Assembly: GCA_040954595.2 (NCBI GenBank)
Contig: CM082576.2
Span: 13,330,001 to 13,394,000 of the forward strand
DNA from: Balanoglossus misakiensis
Lineage: Eukaryota > Hemichordata
Reading direction: 5' to 3'
Length of the DNA: 64,000 nucleotides
Numbering within the stretch: the stretch's first letter is position 1; every line of letters begins with the position of its first letter. The notes beneath the pieces were generated by a model. It was not told the DNA's origin. It worked only from the letters and a program-made list of their open reading frames with translations, and ran no database searches. Below, piece by piece: positions 51,202 to 63,966 of this stretch. The position numbers and the translations under genes were made by a program.

Positions 51202-51231
51202 TCCTACTGGCCAGCACTGTTACATCGGTAG
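51058..51231 (+). pseudogene. Truncated copy of the secreted repeat-precursor gene
   Basis: The signal peptide and first mature residues (MLSSPVFTVLVVLVLATGHG, then QEATPNTDALLDKLSNLFRD) are preserved with few changes. The frame then runs into unrelated sequence and stops at 51231, giving 57 residues. No repeat exons follow. It is either a pseudogene or, because the promoter looks intact, a short secreted peptide gene. A pseudogene is the simpler reading. Confidence 0.75.
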
Positions 51232-51795
51232 TGTCTATAGAGGGCGCACTGCATAGCAGTGACCAGGCAGTTCACAATAGTCCTGCTCTTGAATATTTCC
51301 CAAATGTCATCATAGTCCAGTTTTTAAAATCTTGTTTGATCGCTAAAAAGTTCGATATTCACTACACAGTTGGCTTTGTCTTTCTTGAAAATGGTACCAA
51401 CCTGAAAGAGGGCAGAAAATAAGAATTATGTAAAGTAGAACATCAATTATCAGAACATTGATTATCCGAACTAACTCCATGTCCCCCACAAAGTCTACAA
51501 TGTAGTCGTATACCTTGCTTAATCATTGTTTGATGGTTGCGGCTCTCGCTGTCAAAGGAAGGCATTATAGTATTGCACTTTCCTCCTTAAAAAAGTTATT
51601 TCTTTAATCAACCTTACCACTCATTTGCCTTTTGGTTTAATTTTTAAAGTGTATGAATCATTTGGATGCAATCGAAAAGGTGTGAAAATAAACAGCTCGA
51701 CAATGGCATGGTCAGTTCAGCTGCATATCTGATGAAAAATATTTTGACCAACTATAGAAGACTACCTACCTTTAGTATTTATTGGTGGCACCTTT
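51232..51795. other. Intergenic DNA between the truncated copy and the kinase gene
   Basis: AT-rich and without a gene. It contains a probable kinase polyadenylation signal (minus-strand AATAAA at 51778-51783), just after the kinase stop codon. Confidence 0.6.
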
Positions 51796-54700
51796 TTACT
51801 GAGATGTCATGTTGTTCCTTCTTTTAATCCTGAAGATTTTTGGGAGTCGCCTTTTCCTTTCGACTACTCTCTGAGGTGCATCAGCCCTGACACGTTTATC
51901 TGAGAAGAAATTGATATTTTTTACAGAGATTCAGTTGAATGTTAGATACTATAATACATGTAAATGTAGCTTCCTAGCAATATACATGTATACATCTTTA
52001 TAGCAATTGAGAGCCACTCGAACAGTCAAGAAATGTTGCCTACCTTTTGCACCATGTGTACGGCCTTCGTTCTTAGCTCCATTCTCCTCATCATCATCCT
52101 CGACATCAACTGTCATGCAAAATGCTCTAAGCATAATTCTTCTAAAGAATGCACCAATCCCACGATGCGCTCTCTTCTTAGGTTGAGCTGCAATAATATT
52201 ATAATTGTTTCACCTTTAATGCTCAAAGTAGGAAATATCAAGGGATCTGACTACAGTAAAACCTGTCTACACTGAACCCTGTCTGATCTGAAATCCTGTT
52301 TATACAAAACTCTGTTTCTAGTCCCCTTCACATAAAAACTATTAAAATAACGTCTATAAACCAGACATGTCTGCAAAATAACAAACGTAATATTCTTAGT
52401 TCCTTTGGTGTCCAAATCATTTTTTTTTCAAGTGTGGGTCTTCTTTTCATGTCATGTCAAAGTTTTACATATATGTCTGTCTGGTTTCTTCAATACTCGT
52501 CAGCTTGAGACAAACAAACCCTTCTTAAAGTGTTACAATTGGCCAAAATTCTGCACCACCTTAAGACGATCCTGTAATATGTGACATGTGCACTGTTGAA
52601 TGTTACCACGTTCCACATTATAACGCTACATACTTGCAAATAAAATATAGGTACAGGTTGCTTTCTTACCTGTGTCGACTGTATCAGAATCTACTTCTAG
52701 AGATGTCTCGTCCAAAAGAGGAGACTCGGTGACATCAGCTGTCTGTATAATGTCCAGTTCGTCCTGGACTTCAGCTGATTGCATTATTGGCGACGCCACC
52801 ACAGAAGTTTCCTGCTCGCTGTCCAACGCTATGTTGACGGATTCTGTTCGCATCGGCGATCCAATTTTGTATTCCGAAGTATGGTGGATAGCCCAAGCCA
52901 CACCTGGCTCTTCATTTTCAGAATGGCTAGATGATGGGGAGTCAGTGTTCTGTTCGCTGTCCCTGGCTATGTCGACGGATTCTGTTCGCATCGGCGATCC
53001 AACTTCGTAATCTGAAGAATAGTGGATAGCCCAAGCCACACCTTGCTCTTCATTTTCAGAATGACTAGATGATGAGGAGACAGCGTTCTGTTCGCTGTCC
53101 CTGCTGGAATCAACAGATTCTGTTAGCATCGACTGGCCAGATAATGGGGTGACAGAGTTGGTACCTTGTGGCTCACTGGCAACAGTACTTCCACTGGTTG
53201 TCTGAGTGATGGAGGTGGCAGGAGTGACTTGAGTACTTTGTTGTACCTGGCCAGATGGTACACCTCCTTGGCTTGGCATCACTGATAGCATATAGCTCAT
53301 GTCTGTATTCATGAATGAGTGAGACAGAGCTTCCTGCACAGTGATTCTCCTATCTCTGTAATAACTCAGCATTCTGTAGAATTGAAACATAAATCAATCT
53401 TTATTTCTCTCGAATATTAAAACTACTTTATGTATTTAAGGAAAAAAGTAAAGTGATAACCTTATGAGGAAATAACATTTATGAATGACCAGAAAATTAA
53501 AGGCAGACGAGAACATTATTCTCTATTTACATTCAAACTAGAATTGATTCTGTAAATGTACTTCTTAAGGGATCTGTATAAATATTATCGATCATGAAAT
53601 GGGAATTAGATTACAAATTTGCATAAAATAAATAAAAAAATGGTTGACCTGCTCAAACACTGCTACATTCATGCTCATATACAATAAGCAGTGGAAATGG
53701 TGCATACAATCTTTAATGGAAATGCATGGATTTGAAATAACTATACTGTGACAATATATTCTCTAATGTATTGCTTTGTATATGAAAAATGTTGGGAATA
53801 GTATTGTAAACTGAAAACAAATCTTGTGTCCATTTAAAGACATTTGGAGATTGACAAATATCAAGCAGTTACAGCTAATGTGCCCTTAAAGTATTCCCAC
53901 TGGTTGTATTTAATTGCAAATTTACTTAGTTGTTTATTACGGTATAAAGTCTCATGCAAAAAGCGAATTAGCCATACATGAATAATTTATATGTACATGT
54001 AATTAATCCTACACCTTTTATAGTACTCAATTCATGGAAGATTAGATGTTCTCATGTGATAACCAGACTTTTCACTAAAATCTAGAAGTAACAACTCAAA
54101 GCACTGCTGTTGCTATGACTATCACTTGTCTCTTATTCTGTTATACCTACAACTAATAACCTGGATAAAATCTAAACTATTTATCAAACACTGCCATGAC
54201 TAATGTAATCTAACTGTGATTTTTTCCCTAACTAACCTTTTCATTAAATCAAAACCATAGTCAAAGACCTCCTTTTCAGGGATTCTGCCTGACATATTCT
54301 GGATCGCGTCATCATATCTTATCCTACCCTCTAACGGGCTAGTCAGTGGCATCACCTAAAAATTGAGGGCATGACAGTTCAAATATTTCTTCACCTAGCT
54401 ATCATGTGACAATTTAAAGCGTTATAGAAATTTATCAACATAGTCTTGTAACCATCATGTGTTATCAGTTAAAAGAATATTATGTCATTTTCCATTAAGC
54501 ATAGAATGTGAGAACCAGTCCAGTTCACAGTCCAGTTCACACTGCTTTGTAGTTGATATGTCATGCTGTATATAAGTTCAGTCAACTTTGTTTGATATTA
54601 TAGAAAGCTCATATACAAGTCATTGGTGTGAAATTCTCTCCTTCTGCAAAGTACTTTAGCTAGCTCCTTGTCACCCCATAAAGTGGAACATTGGTATGTG

Positions 54701-57700
54701 TGTCTGTGTGTGTGCGTATGTGTTTCCCATGGCCCACCCCTGTGCTCTTCTTGGACACCCTTATAGCTGCATATATCCCGGAGGCTTACCCAGTAGTAAG
54801 ATCCCTTGACTCAAGTGTGCTCATTGTAAAATCCTGTAAACATCAGTAATGTACCCTCTCACCCCTATTTCATGATACACGAGTCCAACTATGTCGTGGG
54901 ACGTACACTATGGGGTTTTGACCAAAGAACGAGGAAACTGGGGGTAAGAATTTATTATTGAGATACTCACCAGAGGTGCACCTCGGAATAAATGCATTCC
55001 ATCGGCTGTTTGACTGTAATACGTGATAGTATACATTCCATTCTCCAGTACTGATTCGGGTAAATCTCCCAAGGCTTCGATGTACTCGCCTACCAGCTGG
55101 TGCTGTGAAAGGATGACAACATATAAACGTATTATCAAAGACAACAATGTCAATATCATGTACATGTACTTAGATTAATTTGATGAAGTTGAAACTCCAT
55201 GGTATTTAGTGATGGTCTTCAAGATTTTTTTTTTAACTTACCATTGTATCAACACGAAAGAGGACATTTCCAGTATACATTTCATAGATGACGGTTCCAA
55301 GACCCCACATATCAACGGCTGCATCGTAGTCTGTACCGAGAGCTATCTCAGGAGCCATGTACCAGATAGTTTGCAGGGTGTCTCCTTTAACCTGTTATTC
55401 ATAATACAAAAAAAACACAAAATTTTAAAGTTAATACATGTAGAAGTTATAAGGCTTGGACAATATAAACAGTAGTTGAAAGGAAATCTTGATTGCAATC
55501 ATTACGTGAATTAATGAGAGAACTGGACCGTCCACTTACACAATCATTATTGCGTCGTGCCAGGCCAAAATCAATGAGTTGAACGTCAATCTCCTTGGGA
55601 TCTCTCAGCATGATGTTGTCGGTCTTGATGTCGCTGTGAATGACACCCACGCTTGGACTACCCAAGAATTCCAAGGCTTCCAACACCTGTCTGGTGATTT
55701 TTCGTACCACATCCAAGGCAAGTCTCTTGGGTTTTGACGAAACGATCAGGTCATGAAGACTCTTTGTGTACAGTGGCAGTGTCATACACAGCATGTTTTT
55801 GTATTGGAACGCTGTTTCCATCATAACTAGAAAAAAAATGAATCACAACAACAGTTATTAAACATACTGGGTATATGAACAATAATCTACACCAAAGTCA
55901 AATGGAGTGAACGTGTGTACACTATAAATGAAACAGAATTTCATGTAATTCAACTAGCTCCATATTAAAAAGAGGGGGGGGGAACCACTATTAAATCTCA
56001 ACTACTGGTAGTACTTAGTATATTGGCATGCTATTTGGAGTAGAACAAGAAATTGCATTTGACACACGGAAGAAAAAAGACTGAAATCAAAGCCAAAAGT
56101 CTCTTTAATCTTACCCGTGTGAACATTGTGTCCTGGATTGTTTTGTTTGATCCAACAGAGCATTGTAACTTCAATTCTCAGAATGTCATTCCTCTCACAC
56201 TCCTTCTTCTCCAGCTCGATCATCTTCAGGGCTTTCTCGGTCTGCGATTGCCGGTCCCACACTTTCGCAACCTGCAAAGAATCATTCAGTGTACTGTGGT
56301 TTGTGTGTTACAGAATGAAAACACAGTACAGTTATTTATATCAAGATTTTGTCACAGAGATTTCAGAAGATCCTCCAACTTTCTGCATGGACAAGAACAA
56401 TTAAGTAAAAATGCAAATTTACAGGTACTCGAGCAAAATCACACATTCATTTTTATCTTTTTTTAATTACTGCGGATAAAAAATAAATAGAAATCATATC
56501 CTTCATAAGCCACTATTTATTGCAATGTTCAGTATTAACCCTTTCACCCCTAGTTCCCTCTTTAGAGGTCCAACCATACCATAGAATAACAATGGGTTTG
56601 GACTGAACCATGGTGGTGTAAAGGGTTCTAAAGAGCACGTGAGAAATGCAAAATAAATAACTTACCATTCCATATCCTCCCTGTCCAAGTATTTTCTTAA
56701 CTTCGTAATGGTCGAAATAGACAGCACCTTCATCAAGCTTCGGTCTCTCATCTAGCACATTGCCAAATGTGAGCGTAGTTATTTTTGGGATGACAGGTGT
56801 TACAGGGGTCAGGGCGTTGTTCTGCTCTGCTACCAGTTTCATCTGACTCAGCACTTGGCTCAAGTAAAAGGATTTAAAAGCCACTGAAAATTCAACAACC
56901 GGTGATCTTGGTGTGGCTGCTCTACTCACAGTCGCACCACCATTCGGGAGTGGACTTGGAACACCCGGTGTTGAAACTGGCGTCTGAGACTGTGGCTGGA
57001 CGGCCGTTCCCCCAGTAGAAGTGGTGGCAGCGGTAAGGTGCTTTGGAAGCAGTGTTGGAGTCAATGGCCCAGGTGCTGCAACAGCTACAGAATATGATGC
57101 TGGGGCAACGTGACCAGAAACCTTACTGACGGGCTTCAGAACTGGCCATGAGGAGGCTGCCCATACCAGGGACGTACTACCAGCAGAAGTCAGAAGCTGT
57201 CTTGTACCAGTCGTGGTGGCCTCAGCAGCAGTAAGACATGGAGAGCATGGAGACACCACTTTGGAATCAGATGATTTGGAATCACCTCTTGCATTCAGCG
57301 TGTCAGCTGCAGTCACGGGCATCAAATCCTGTTCCCCAGTCCTAGGCTTTGGCTCGGACAACTGATGATAAAAAGTACAACACCTTTCAGTCTCAGAAAT
57401 ATGTCATGGCTGACACCCAATTTGTATACATGCATGTACAGTATGTCAGTATGTGTATATTCTTATTCCAAATGGAAGCTAAAAATGGTGTCTAAAGGTC
57501 AAACATTCTCTGAAACTGTCTGAATATTATTATAGAATGTTCAAGCAAAATCTAATTACCTTCATGACTTCATTCTTGATAGTCTCAACGAGTTCTCCCT
57601 TTGGTACAGATACCGCAGGTTTGTTTTCAAGGGATCCTGTAAGTTACAAGGAAATATTTACAAAAACCATCATTCATTGAAGTTGGCTGCGCATTGCAAG

Positions 57701-59861
57701 TTATCATCAGTACCACAAGCAGTGTGGCCTCTATAAAATTAACACAAATTTTGCAGATTGCGTTTTCGTATGATGCGTGCATCGGACTCGAAGTCACTCT
57801 ACGAAATAAACATTCGATGCACAGAACTCTACCCCGCTGTCAACGCAGCGCGTCCGCTTTTGGAGACGCGTCATCGTCACCATGGGAGAAGGCCTACGGC
57901 GGCTCCCTGGGCGGCGGCCCCGTGCCCGGCATCTATTTTTGAAATTTTAACTCCGCAACAATATCAGTACCAGGAAAAATAAACTTAAATTTACAAACAA
58001 AATAAAAAAAAGGGCGCTGACGAACGTTTCCTGCTTCAGACGGTGTCACTAAGTAAAATTTTTCATGCAATATTATATGTGCCTACACACAGCGAACCAT
58101 CATAAACACAGAACTCGTTTTTGTTGAACTGTACAAAAATGCATCAAAAAAATTCACCCAAACAAAATTAAAGTTTTGTATATTGAGAAATTGAGAAAGA
58201 AGCGAAAAACTGAAACATTTTCAATACATGTAAGTTGCATTTAGTCACTTTCAGGATGAAATGTGCACGATTCGCTTGACGCGGCGACGCCCGCCCGGCC
58301 GTCGATTGATGAGCGAACTCTGAAAAGTCTGTATTTCGTGAAAATACTGAAAATTTGCCTCGAACAAACGTTGGTTTATAAATTGTAGCTTCACTTACGA
58401 TCCATGTCTCTTTTGGTGATATCCATCAGGAAGGATTAACTTGTTTTGGTAAAAATTTGAAACGAGTTTCTTCGCAGCGATGTGTATGATGCTTGCATCA
58501 AAGTCACTATGCTATGAAGTGTTTGTGTACAACATTTGAGCACCATGGATACAAGAATAGAACTTTTCGAATTATTTACGTCACACACGTCACAATATAT
58601 GCAAATGTGGGGCCGCGGCCGTGTAACGCCGGGAACACACACTGAGACCTGAAATTTTAACTCCGCAACAATAACCGTAACCAGGAAAAATAAACTTAAA
58701 TTTACAAACAAAATAAAAGGGGGCGCTGAAGAACCGTTTCCGGCTTCTGACGTGACATTGTAAAGTAAAATTTACATGCAATATTATAATGTGAGCACTC
58801 AGTGTCCAAATGCGTACAGCGTCTGCCAACCACCATAAACAGCGAACTCGTTTTGGGTTTAATTTAACTGTACAAAAATGCATAAAAAAAATCACCCAAA
58901 CAAAATTAAAGTTTTGTATATCGTAAGAAATTGAGAAAGAAGCGAAAAACTGAAACATTGTCGATGCCGTTAGTCACTTTCAAGATGAAATGTGCATGAT
59001 CCGCTTGACGCGGCGACGCCCGGTCGTCGAAGGGCGATCTCTGAAAAGTCTGTATTTAGTGAAAAATATTGAATATTTGCCTCGAACAAACGTTGGTTTA
59101 TAAATCGTAGCTTCACTTACGATCCATATCTCTTCTGGTGATATCCATCAGTGAAGGATTAACTTGTTTTGTTAAAAATTTGAAATGAGTTTCTTCGCAG
59201 CGATGTGTATGATGCTTGCATCAAAGTCACTATGAAGTGTTTGTGTACGACAACATTTGAGCACCATGGAAACAAGAATAGAACTTTTCGAATTATTTAC
59301 GTCACACACGTCACATTATATGCAAATGTAGGGCCGCGGCCGTGTAACGCCGGACCGGGAACACACACTGTACTGAGACCTGAACTTTTCACTCCGCAAC
59401 AATAACCGTAACCAGGAAAAATAAACTTAAATTTACAAACAAAATAAAAAAGGGCGCCGACGAAAGTTTCCGGCGTCTGACATTGTAAAGTAAAATATCT
59501 AGATGCAATAATGTGGGCACTCAGTGTCCAAATGCCTATAGCGAACCATCATAAACACCGAACTCGTTTTTGTTAAACTGTTCAAATATGCATCAAAAAA
59601 ATTCACCCAAACAAAATTAAAGTTTTGTATATCGTAAGAAATTGAGAAAGAAGCGAAAAACTGAAACATTGTCAATACATATAGTTGCAGTTAGTCACTT
59701 TCAGGATGAAATGTGCACGATCCGCTTGACGCGGCGACGCCCGATGGGCGAACTCTGAAAAGTTTGTATTTCGTGAAAATACTGAATATTTGCCTCGAAC
59801 AAACGTTGGTTTATAAATCGTAGCCTCACTTACGATCCATATCTCTTCTCGTGATATCCAT
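51796..59861 (-). CDS. Divergent CMGC-like protein kinase, 11 exons with three alternative first exons
   Basis: First exon in three copies: 59861-59834, 59148-59121 and 58426-58399. Then 57636-57560, 57361-56666, 56271-56115, 55826-55540, 55391-55242, 55102-54971, 54355-54237, 53373-52670, 52187-52044 and 51899-51796. One first exon plus the rest is 2598 nt (865 residues), in frame. The kinase domain starts near residue 240: glycine loop GQGGYG, catalytic lysine in KALKMI, IHSDIKTDNIML in the catalytic loop (HSD in place of HRD), DFG and APE (WYMAPEIAL). The stretch around MHQLVGEYIEALGDLP resembles the CMGC-type region near the insert, as in DYRK/HIPK kinases. The N-terminal 200 residues are Ser/Thr/Pro/Ala-rich. 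The tail has two 46-residue repeats and a very basic end (RKRRLPKIFRIKRRNN), possibly a nuclear signal. Lys, Asp, Asn and DFG are kept, so activity is likely. The exact family is uncertain. Confidence 0.9.
52840..53115 (-). repeat. Two 138-bp coding repeats in the kinase tail
   Basis: The block ATTCTGTTCGCATCGGCGAT recurs 138 bp apart. It encodes two 46-residue units with SHSENEE, GVAWAIH and GSPMRTESV. A partial third unit (LTESVDSSRDSEQN) precedes them. The repeated Ser/Glu-rich units could serve as docking or phosphorylation modules (inference). Confidence 0.85.
58577..58606 (-). promoter_or_regulatory. CRE-like pair and POU octamer, promoter copy A
   Basis: TACGTCA at 58577-58583, CGTCAC ending at 58593 and ATGCAAAT at 58599-58606. 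These sit 150-180 bp upstream of the copy A start codon (58426). They are kept in copy B and partly lost in copy C. Confidence 0.55.
59298..59327 (-). promoter_or_regulatory. CRE-like pair and POU octamer, promoter copy B
   Basis: TACGTCA at 59298-59304 and ATGCAAAT at 59320-59327, in the same arrangement as copy A and about 150 bp upstream of the copy B start codon (59148). Confidence 0.55.
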
Positions 59862-60060
59862 CAGTGAAGGATTAACTTGTTTTGGTAAAAATGTGAAGTG
59901 GGTTTCTTCGCAGCGATGTGTAATGATGCTTGCATCAAAGTCACTATGAAGTGTTTGTGTACGACAACATTTGAGCACCATGGAAACAAGAATCGAACTT
60001 TTCGAATTATTTGCGTCATACACGTCACAGACTATGCAGATGTGATCATGTGTACCGCGT

Positions 60061-61342
60061 GGTCGGTCGCAGGGCTACTACGATAGCGAATGTGTACATG
60101 TGTGGACGTGATACAGGTTGTCCATTTTGAAACGCGATCGAACTCATCATGCGAAACTGTTTCTGGGGGTTGAGAGGAAAACACTGACTGTGACTGAAAA
60201 TTATGACGAAATGCAAGAGTTAGCGTAGCAAAACATCAAAACTTACCAGTGCGACAGTTGTACACTCAGTAGGCCTACAGTGCATGCATGCAGTGAGCTA
60301 GTATCGGGTTTTATCAGAGGAACGCATGATTGGAATGATGTTGCAAAGATCACGCAAAACAACTCATCAATTATTACTTCCTTTGCAGTTTTCATCTTAC
60401 AGTATTCCATGGCCATCTCCTAAAATACTGCAGTCGCAACGGTTCGTTAAAATCCTCGTCAATCGCTCATATCCGCATGACTACAGCATCGTGTTTAATT
60501 TCGCGCTTTCCGGTTGAAATCTGACCAGACGACAATTTTTTGTCTATTTATTGCGCATGTGCAGTGGCAGGGCACGTAATTTCAAGGTCAACCGTGCCTG
60601 CCTCAAACGTTGAACATCTGAAATCTGGTGATCATTGTCCTCGGGTTGTCATTATGCTGTCAAACTCATTGTTAAATTGTATTTGGGAGCATTTTTACCA
60701 CTTTTGGTGAAATATTGCAAGTCCGATTACCCATGATTGTATCAATAATTTCCCACACTTCTTTTGTGTTTAAGTTTTATTAGTCATAAAAAGATAAGAT
60801 TTGTGTAGTTACATTTTTTGGATTTGCATCCTCATGGTAGTCAAAACCATCTTCCAATGTTTTCATGCGCTTCTATGAATCTTTCTACCTTGCTTATTTC
60901 ATGTACATTATGATACATGCTATGTCACCATACACTGAGCACTAAAGTTTCCATCCTGAATCCCATACTATTGGATATGTCAAATGAAGATTTATCTTGT
61001 GGAAGAAATCTTTCATGGTCATTCGTAGAATTCAATGATTCTTTCCGTACACAGAAATCAGATTACATACCTAGTTTACCTACACATTGAAAAAGAGGAA
61101 GTTAGTGCATAGGCGACCACGACTGAGTAACCCTACTGCAGGAACCCACATACTCATTATGTCAGACAACACAAGGATGAATTCTGTGACAACCCATGTC
61201 CACTTTTTGAAGCATTATTTTATTTAACAATGACAGACTGACTGTATTAGCTATGTTCATTGAACATGATATTTCAGAGATTTTTCTTTTCTATACAATC
61301 ATTAAATAGAAGATATATACAGATGTTCCAGAGCCAAGTTCA
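60061..61342. other. Intergenic DNA between the kinase promoters and the next minus-strand gene
   Basis: No supportable gene. A minus-strand AATAAA at 61218-61223 probably ends the transcript of the gene whose last exon is at 61343-61898. Confidence 0.6.
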
Positions 61343-61898
61343 TTATTCTTCCGAGTCCCATAGATGATTCATTGACTGCGGTCCACTTGACCTGCACGAC
61401 CCAAAGTCCCGTCTCACTTCCGAGGTTTCCTCATCCGTGTCATCACTGTCGTCGGTCATGCGACTGTCGTGGGAGAAACTTTCCAAGACCGTTCTCAAAT
61501 CAGGTATACTGGGAGTCCTGATGCTGTGACTCCCTGCAGTCCACTGATTTGGCTGCATGTCACAATTGCTCATTTGAGGAGTCCTCTCACACGAATGATG
61601 GTTGAAGGCTATTCTGTGTATTCTCTGCAGAGGCGACGAGTCGTTGATGATTGGGATGTCTTCCCACATAAACGTCGGCTGCTGGGGATGTCCCGAGTTC
61701 GTTTCGTTCACGCAGGCAGAATCCTCAGTACTGTCTTCTATTCTGCAGATGGATGATATTGGGTTTTGGTAGTTGTCCAATCCCAGCTCATTCAGAGCCT
61801 CCTCACTGCAAGTACTCTCACAAATTTTCATGTTTACCACACAATGAACACAATCCCGACTATGATGGCCAAAGCTTTCTTGCTGTAACAGCTGGTGT
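61343..61898 (-). CDS. Terminal exon of an unidentified minus-strand gene
   Basis: After an acceptor (TTCTGTTCATAG) at 61899-61900, a phase-2 frame runs 185 codons to a stop at 61343-61345. The product is acidic and Ser/Thr/Asp-rich, with SEEALNELGLDNYQNP and DDSDDTDEETSEV, and ends NHLWDSEE. It looks like an intracellular, disordered C-terminal tail. No domain is recognised. The upstream exons are not resolved. Direct splicing from the candidate first exon ending at 63185 would create a stop in the frame tested, so at least one more exon is needed. A polyadenylation signal lies about 120 nt downstream. Confidence 0.6.
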
Positions 61899-63184
61899 CT
61901 ATGAACAGAAAAGAGGAACAATGGAAAACATTAATAATTATAATTATATTGGAACAGCCAAATACAATTGTACACTACCATGTGTTCGACCAACAATTTC
62001 CTTACAATGCAGCTGCGTCAATCCCGTACCCACAATAGCTCTTCTATGGGAGTAGCCATCCCATCCCCCCAACATTGGTTCCATCCATGTCACGCTTTCT
62101 CTTTTCAGATGTTTTCATACTGTTATGCAATATATACTACCCCAGTTTCCATACCTCGGACAATCATGATACATGTAGAACTGAATAGTCTACAACTACA
62201 ATCAGCTTACAACAATGCTTATGCAATTTCTGTGGACTAGGCCTATGACGGCAGTTCATGTTTTTATCAAGTACTACTAGTACTAATAGTATCCTGATAT
62301 ATGATCTTTTTGTTACAATAAATAAAGCAAATACTTTGTAATGTTCTATTGGAAACAGTGTATCGTTTCTCAGTCCATTTACACATGCGCGCGTATACAT
62401 TGCATTGTAGTTGCCAGTACTCATAGTCACTATATGGGCAGGACACAATGTTCAACCAAGGGAAGTAGAAACCAAGACGTACAAATTTGAAACAATGTAT
62501 TGTGGGATGGAAGGATGGTGGTTTGGGGGAAAAGGTGTAAAAGTCATCTAGTAAAGCAGCAGAAGCACCCGGACACGAGTTCCCGATGACAAAACCCAGA
62601 CGACAGGGTCAACAACCGTTGTGCACAATTATGTAATTTACAGTTCAATAATCCCCTGGTTGACATCTCTGCATTTTTATAATAAGTGACACAGGAAATA
62701 CTGTTTCTGGATGCAAAGCGGACAGAATACGGCTAGATACTAGGCTAAGGAAATGCCAAAGTTGTTCTGATGAAAATTAAACTGTAAATCGTGCCGATAT
62801 CATATCACGAACGACACTAAGTGGAAATTCCCCGATGCGCAGGCAAGTGCGCTCTGCTTCACGCTCCCCCTTCCCCTCCCGGTAAACTGAGTAACATCCC
62901 AATATACAATGAAAGATAGACAACAATCTATATTTACAATACAGTATTTACAATATTACGGGCTGGCATTGTAAGACAACGATTATTACTAAGTGTGTAC
63001 CACCACGGTACGAGAGGCACACGGCTACCGAAGCCCGATCCCGTATACATTGTATCCCGGTTCAGTGAATCAGTCGAGACGGGGTCCACTGGGGTCGGGC
63101 AGTCGTGTCCACAGTTGTTGGACGAAACAATTATCACGCAGAGAACAATCTATCATTAGTTAATCGCAGTAAAATTAAACTTAC
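61899..63184. other. Presumed introns of the minus-strand gene ending at 61343
   Basis: No reading frame here could be tied to a domain or to matching splice sites. Internal exons of the minus-strand gene are probably hidden here, or the gene starts beyond the window. Confidence 0.4.
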
Positions 63185-63321
63185 CATGCGATTGTGAATT
63201 CGGAGCAACGAGAGGAAGACAGTACAGTTCTCACAAGCTCAGATAGTCGAAGAGAGAGAAATAATTTATGGGAAGGTGAATACATGGAAATTTCCACAAT
63301 CGGTTGACCACCCTATATATA
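63185..63321 (-). promoter_or_regulatory. Candidate minus-strand TATA promoter and first exon
   Basis: TATATATA at 63314-63321 on the minus strand is followed about 130 bp later by a strong donor (CGCATG|GTAAGT at 63185/63184). A frame beginning MYSPSHKLFL ends in phase 2 at this donor, or the exon may be untranslated. It could be the 5' end of the gene ending at 61343. Confidence 0.4.
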
Positions 63322-63881
63322 CACGTACGTCGCCACTTGGTTGTTTCCTCTGGTGATCGGCAAACCTGGCCAATGAACGCCGTAAATGCAGATATTTGAA
63401 CTTTGAACTCGTAGGAACGCTCCCTGCACACATTTGTCACATGTACAGTGCAGCCTGGGCACAGTACGAGTTTAATCGTGCGAAGCTATTGCGTGTCGAT
63501 ATTTTCAAGAAGTTTTACTATTTATCGTGGGAATGTATTTATTTTCCATAGTTCATTTGACCACCACAATTTCAGAGAAATATAATATAGAGTGGAGGGT
63601 GGGGTGTCCTTTCAATACCATAATAAATTTACTATATAGCGAACGAGGTCAGATGATACCATTTCAAACATGGGGGTAGATATGGCATTTAGAACTTTGA
63701 GTACATCATTGACACACGTCTCCAAAGTCATGGTATCACATGCATTACTTCAAGTAACATAAAAAAATCAACTTCATTACTTCAATTAAGTTAAAAATCA
63801 ATGTAAAGAGTAAACACCCAAGCAAGAAATTTGTAATTTTGACCTGCCATTTTACCAGTTGTTATCATAGTTTAACCTTAC

Positions 63882-63890
63882 AATATGGCG
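63882..63890 (+). promoter_or_regulatory. YY1-type initiator element upstream of CLASRP
   Basis: AATATGGCG followed by CCGTGA matches the YY1 initiator pattern seen at many housekeeping promoters. It lies 80 bp before the CLASRP start codon. The ATG within it would give only a three-codon upstream frame. Confidence 0.5.
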
Positions 63891-63966
63891 CCGTGAAGAA
63901 ATGTCGAATGTAAACGAGATGGTCTAATCGACTTATTTCATCGAGAAGTTGGATTACCTCGCCATC

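Larger units (their letters stand above)
57942..60060 (-). repeat. Tandem triplication (about 715 bp) of the kinase promoter and first exon
   Basis: Units start near 57942, 58648 and 59381, with the first exon spaced 722 and 713 bp apart. Each unit carries a GC-rich GACGCGGCGACGCCC block, the 28-nt coding first exon with a GTAAGTG donor, an upstream CACCATGG-type segment and a promoter-like block with TACGTCA/CGTCAC and an ATGCAAAT octamer (degenerate in the outermost copy). A further degenerate partial unit lies at about 57760-57941. Identity between units is high, with small indels. Confidence 0.93.

Noticed and set aside
62934-63137. 67-residue minus-strand frame near the candidate promoter
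   Set aside because: No splice sites join it in phase to the terminal exon at 61898, and nothing about the sequence is recognisable.
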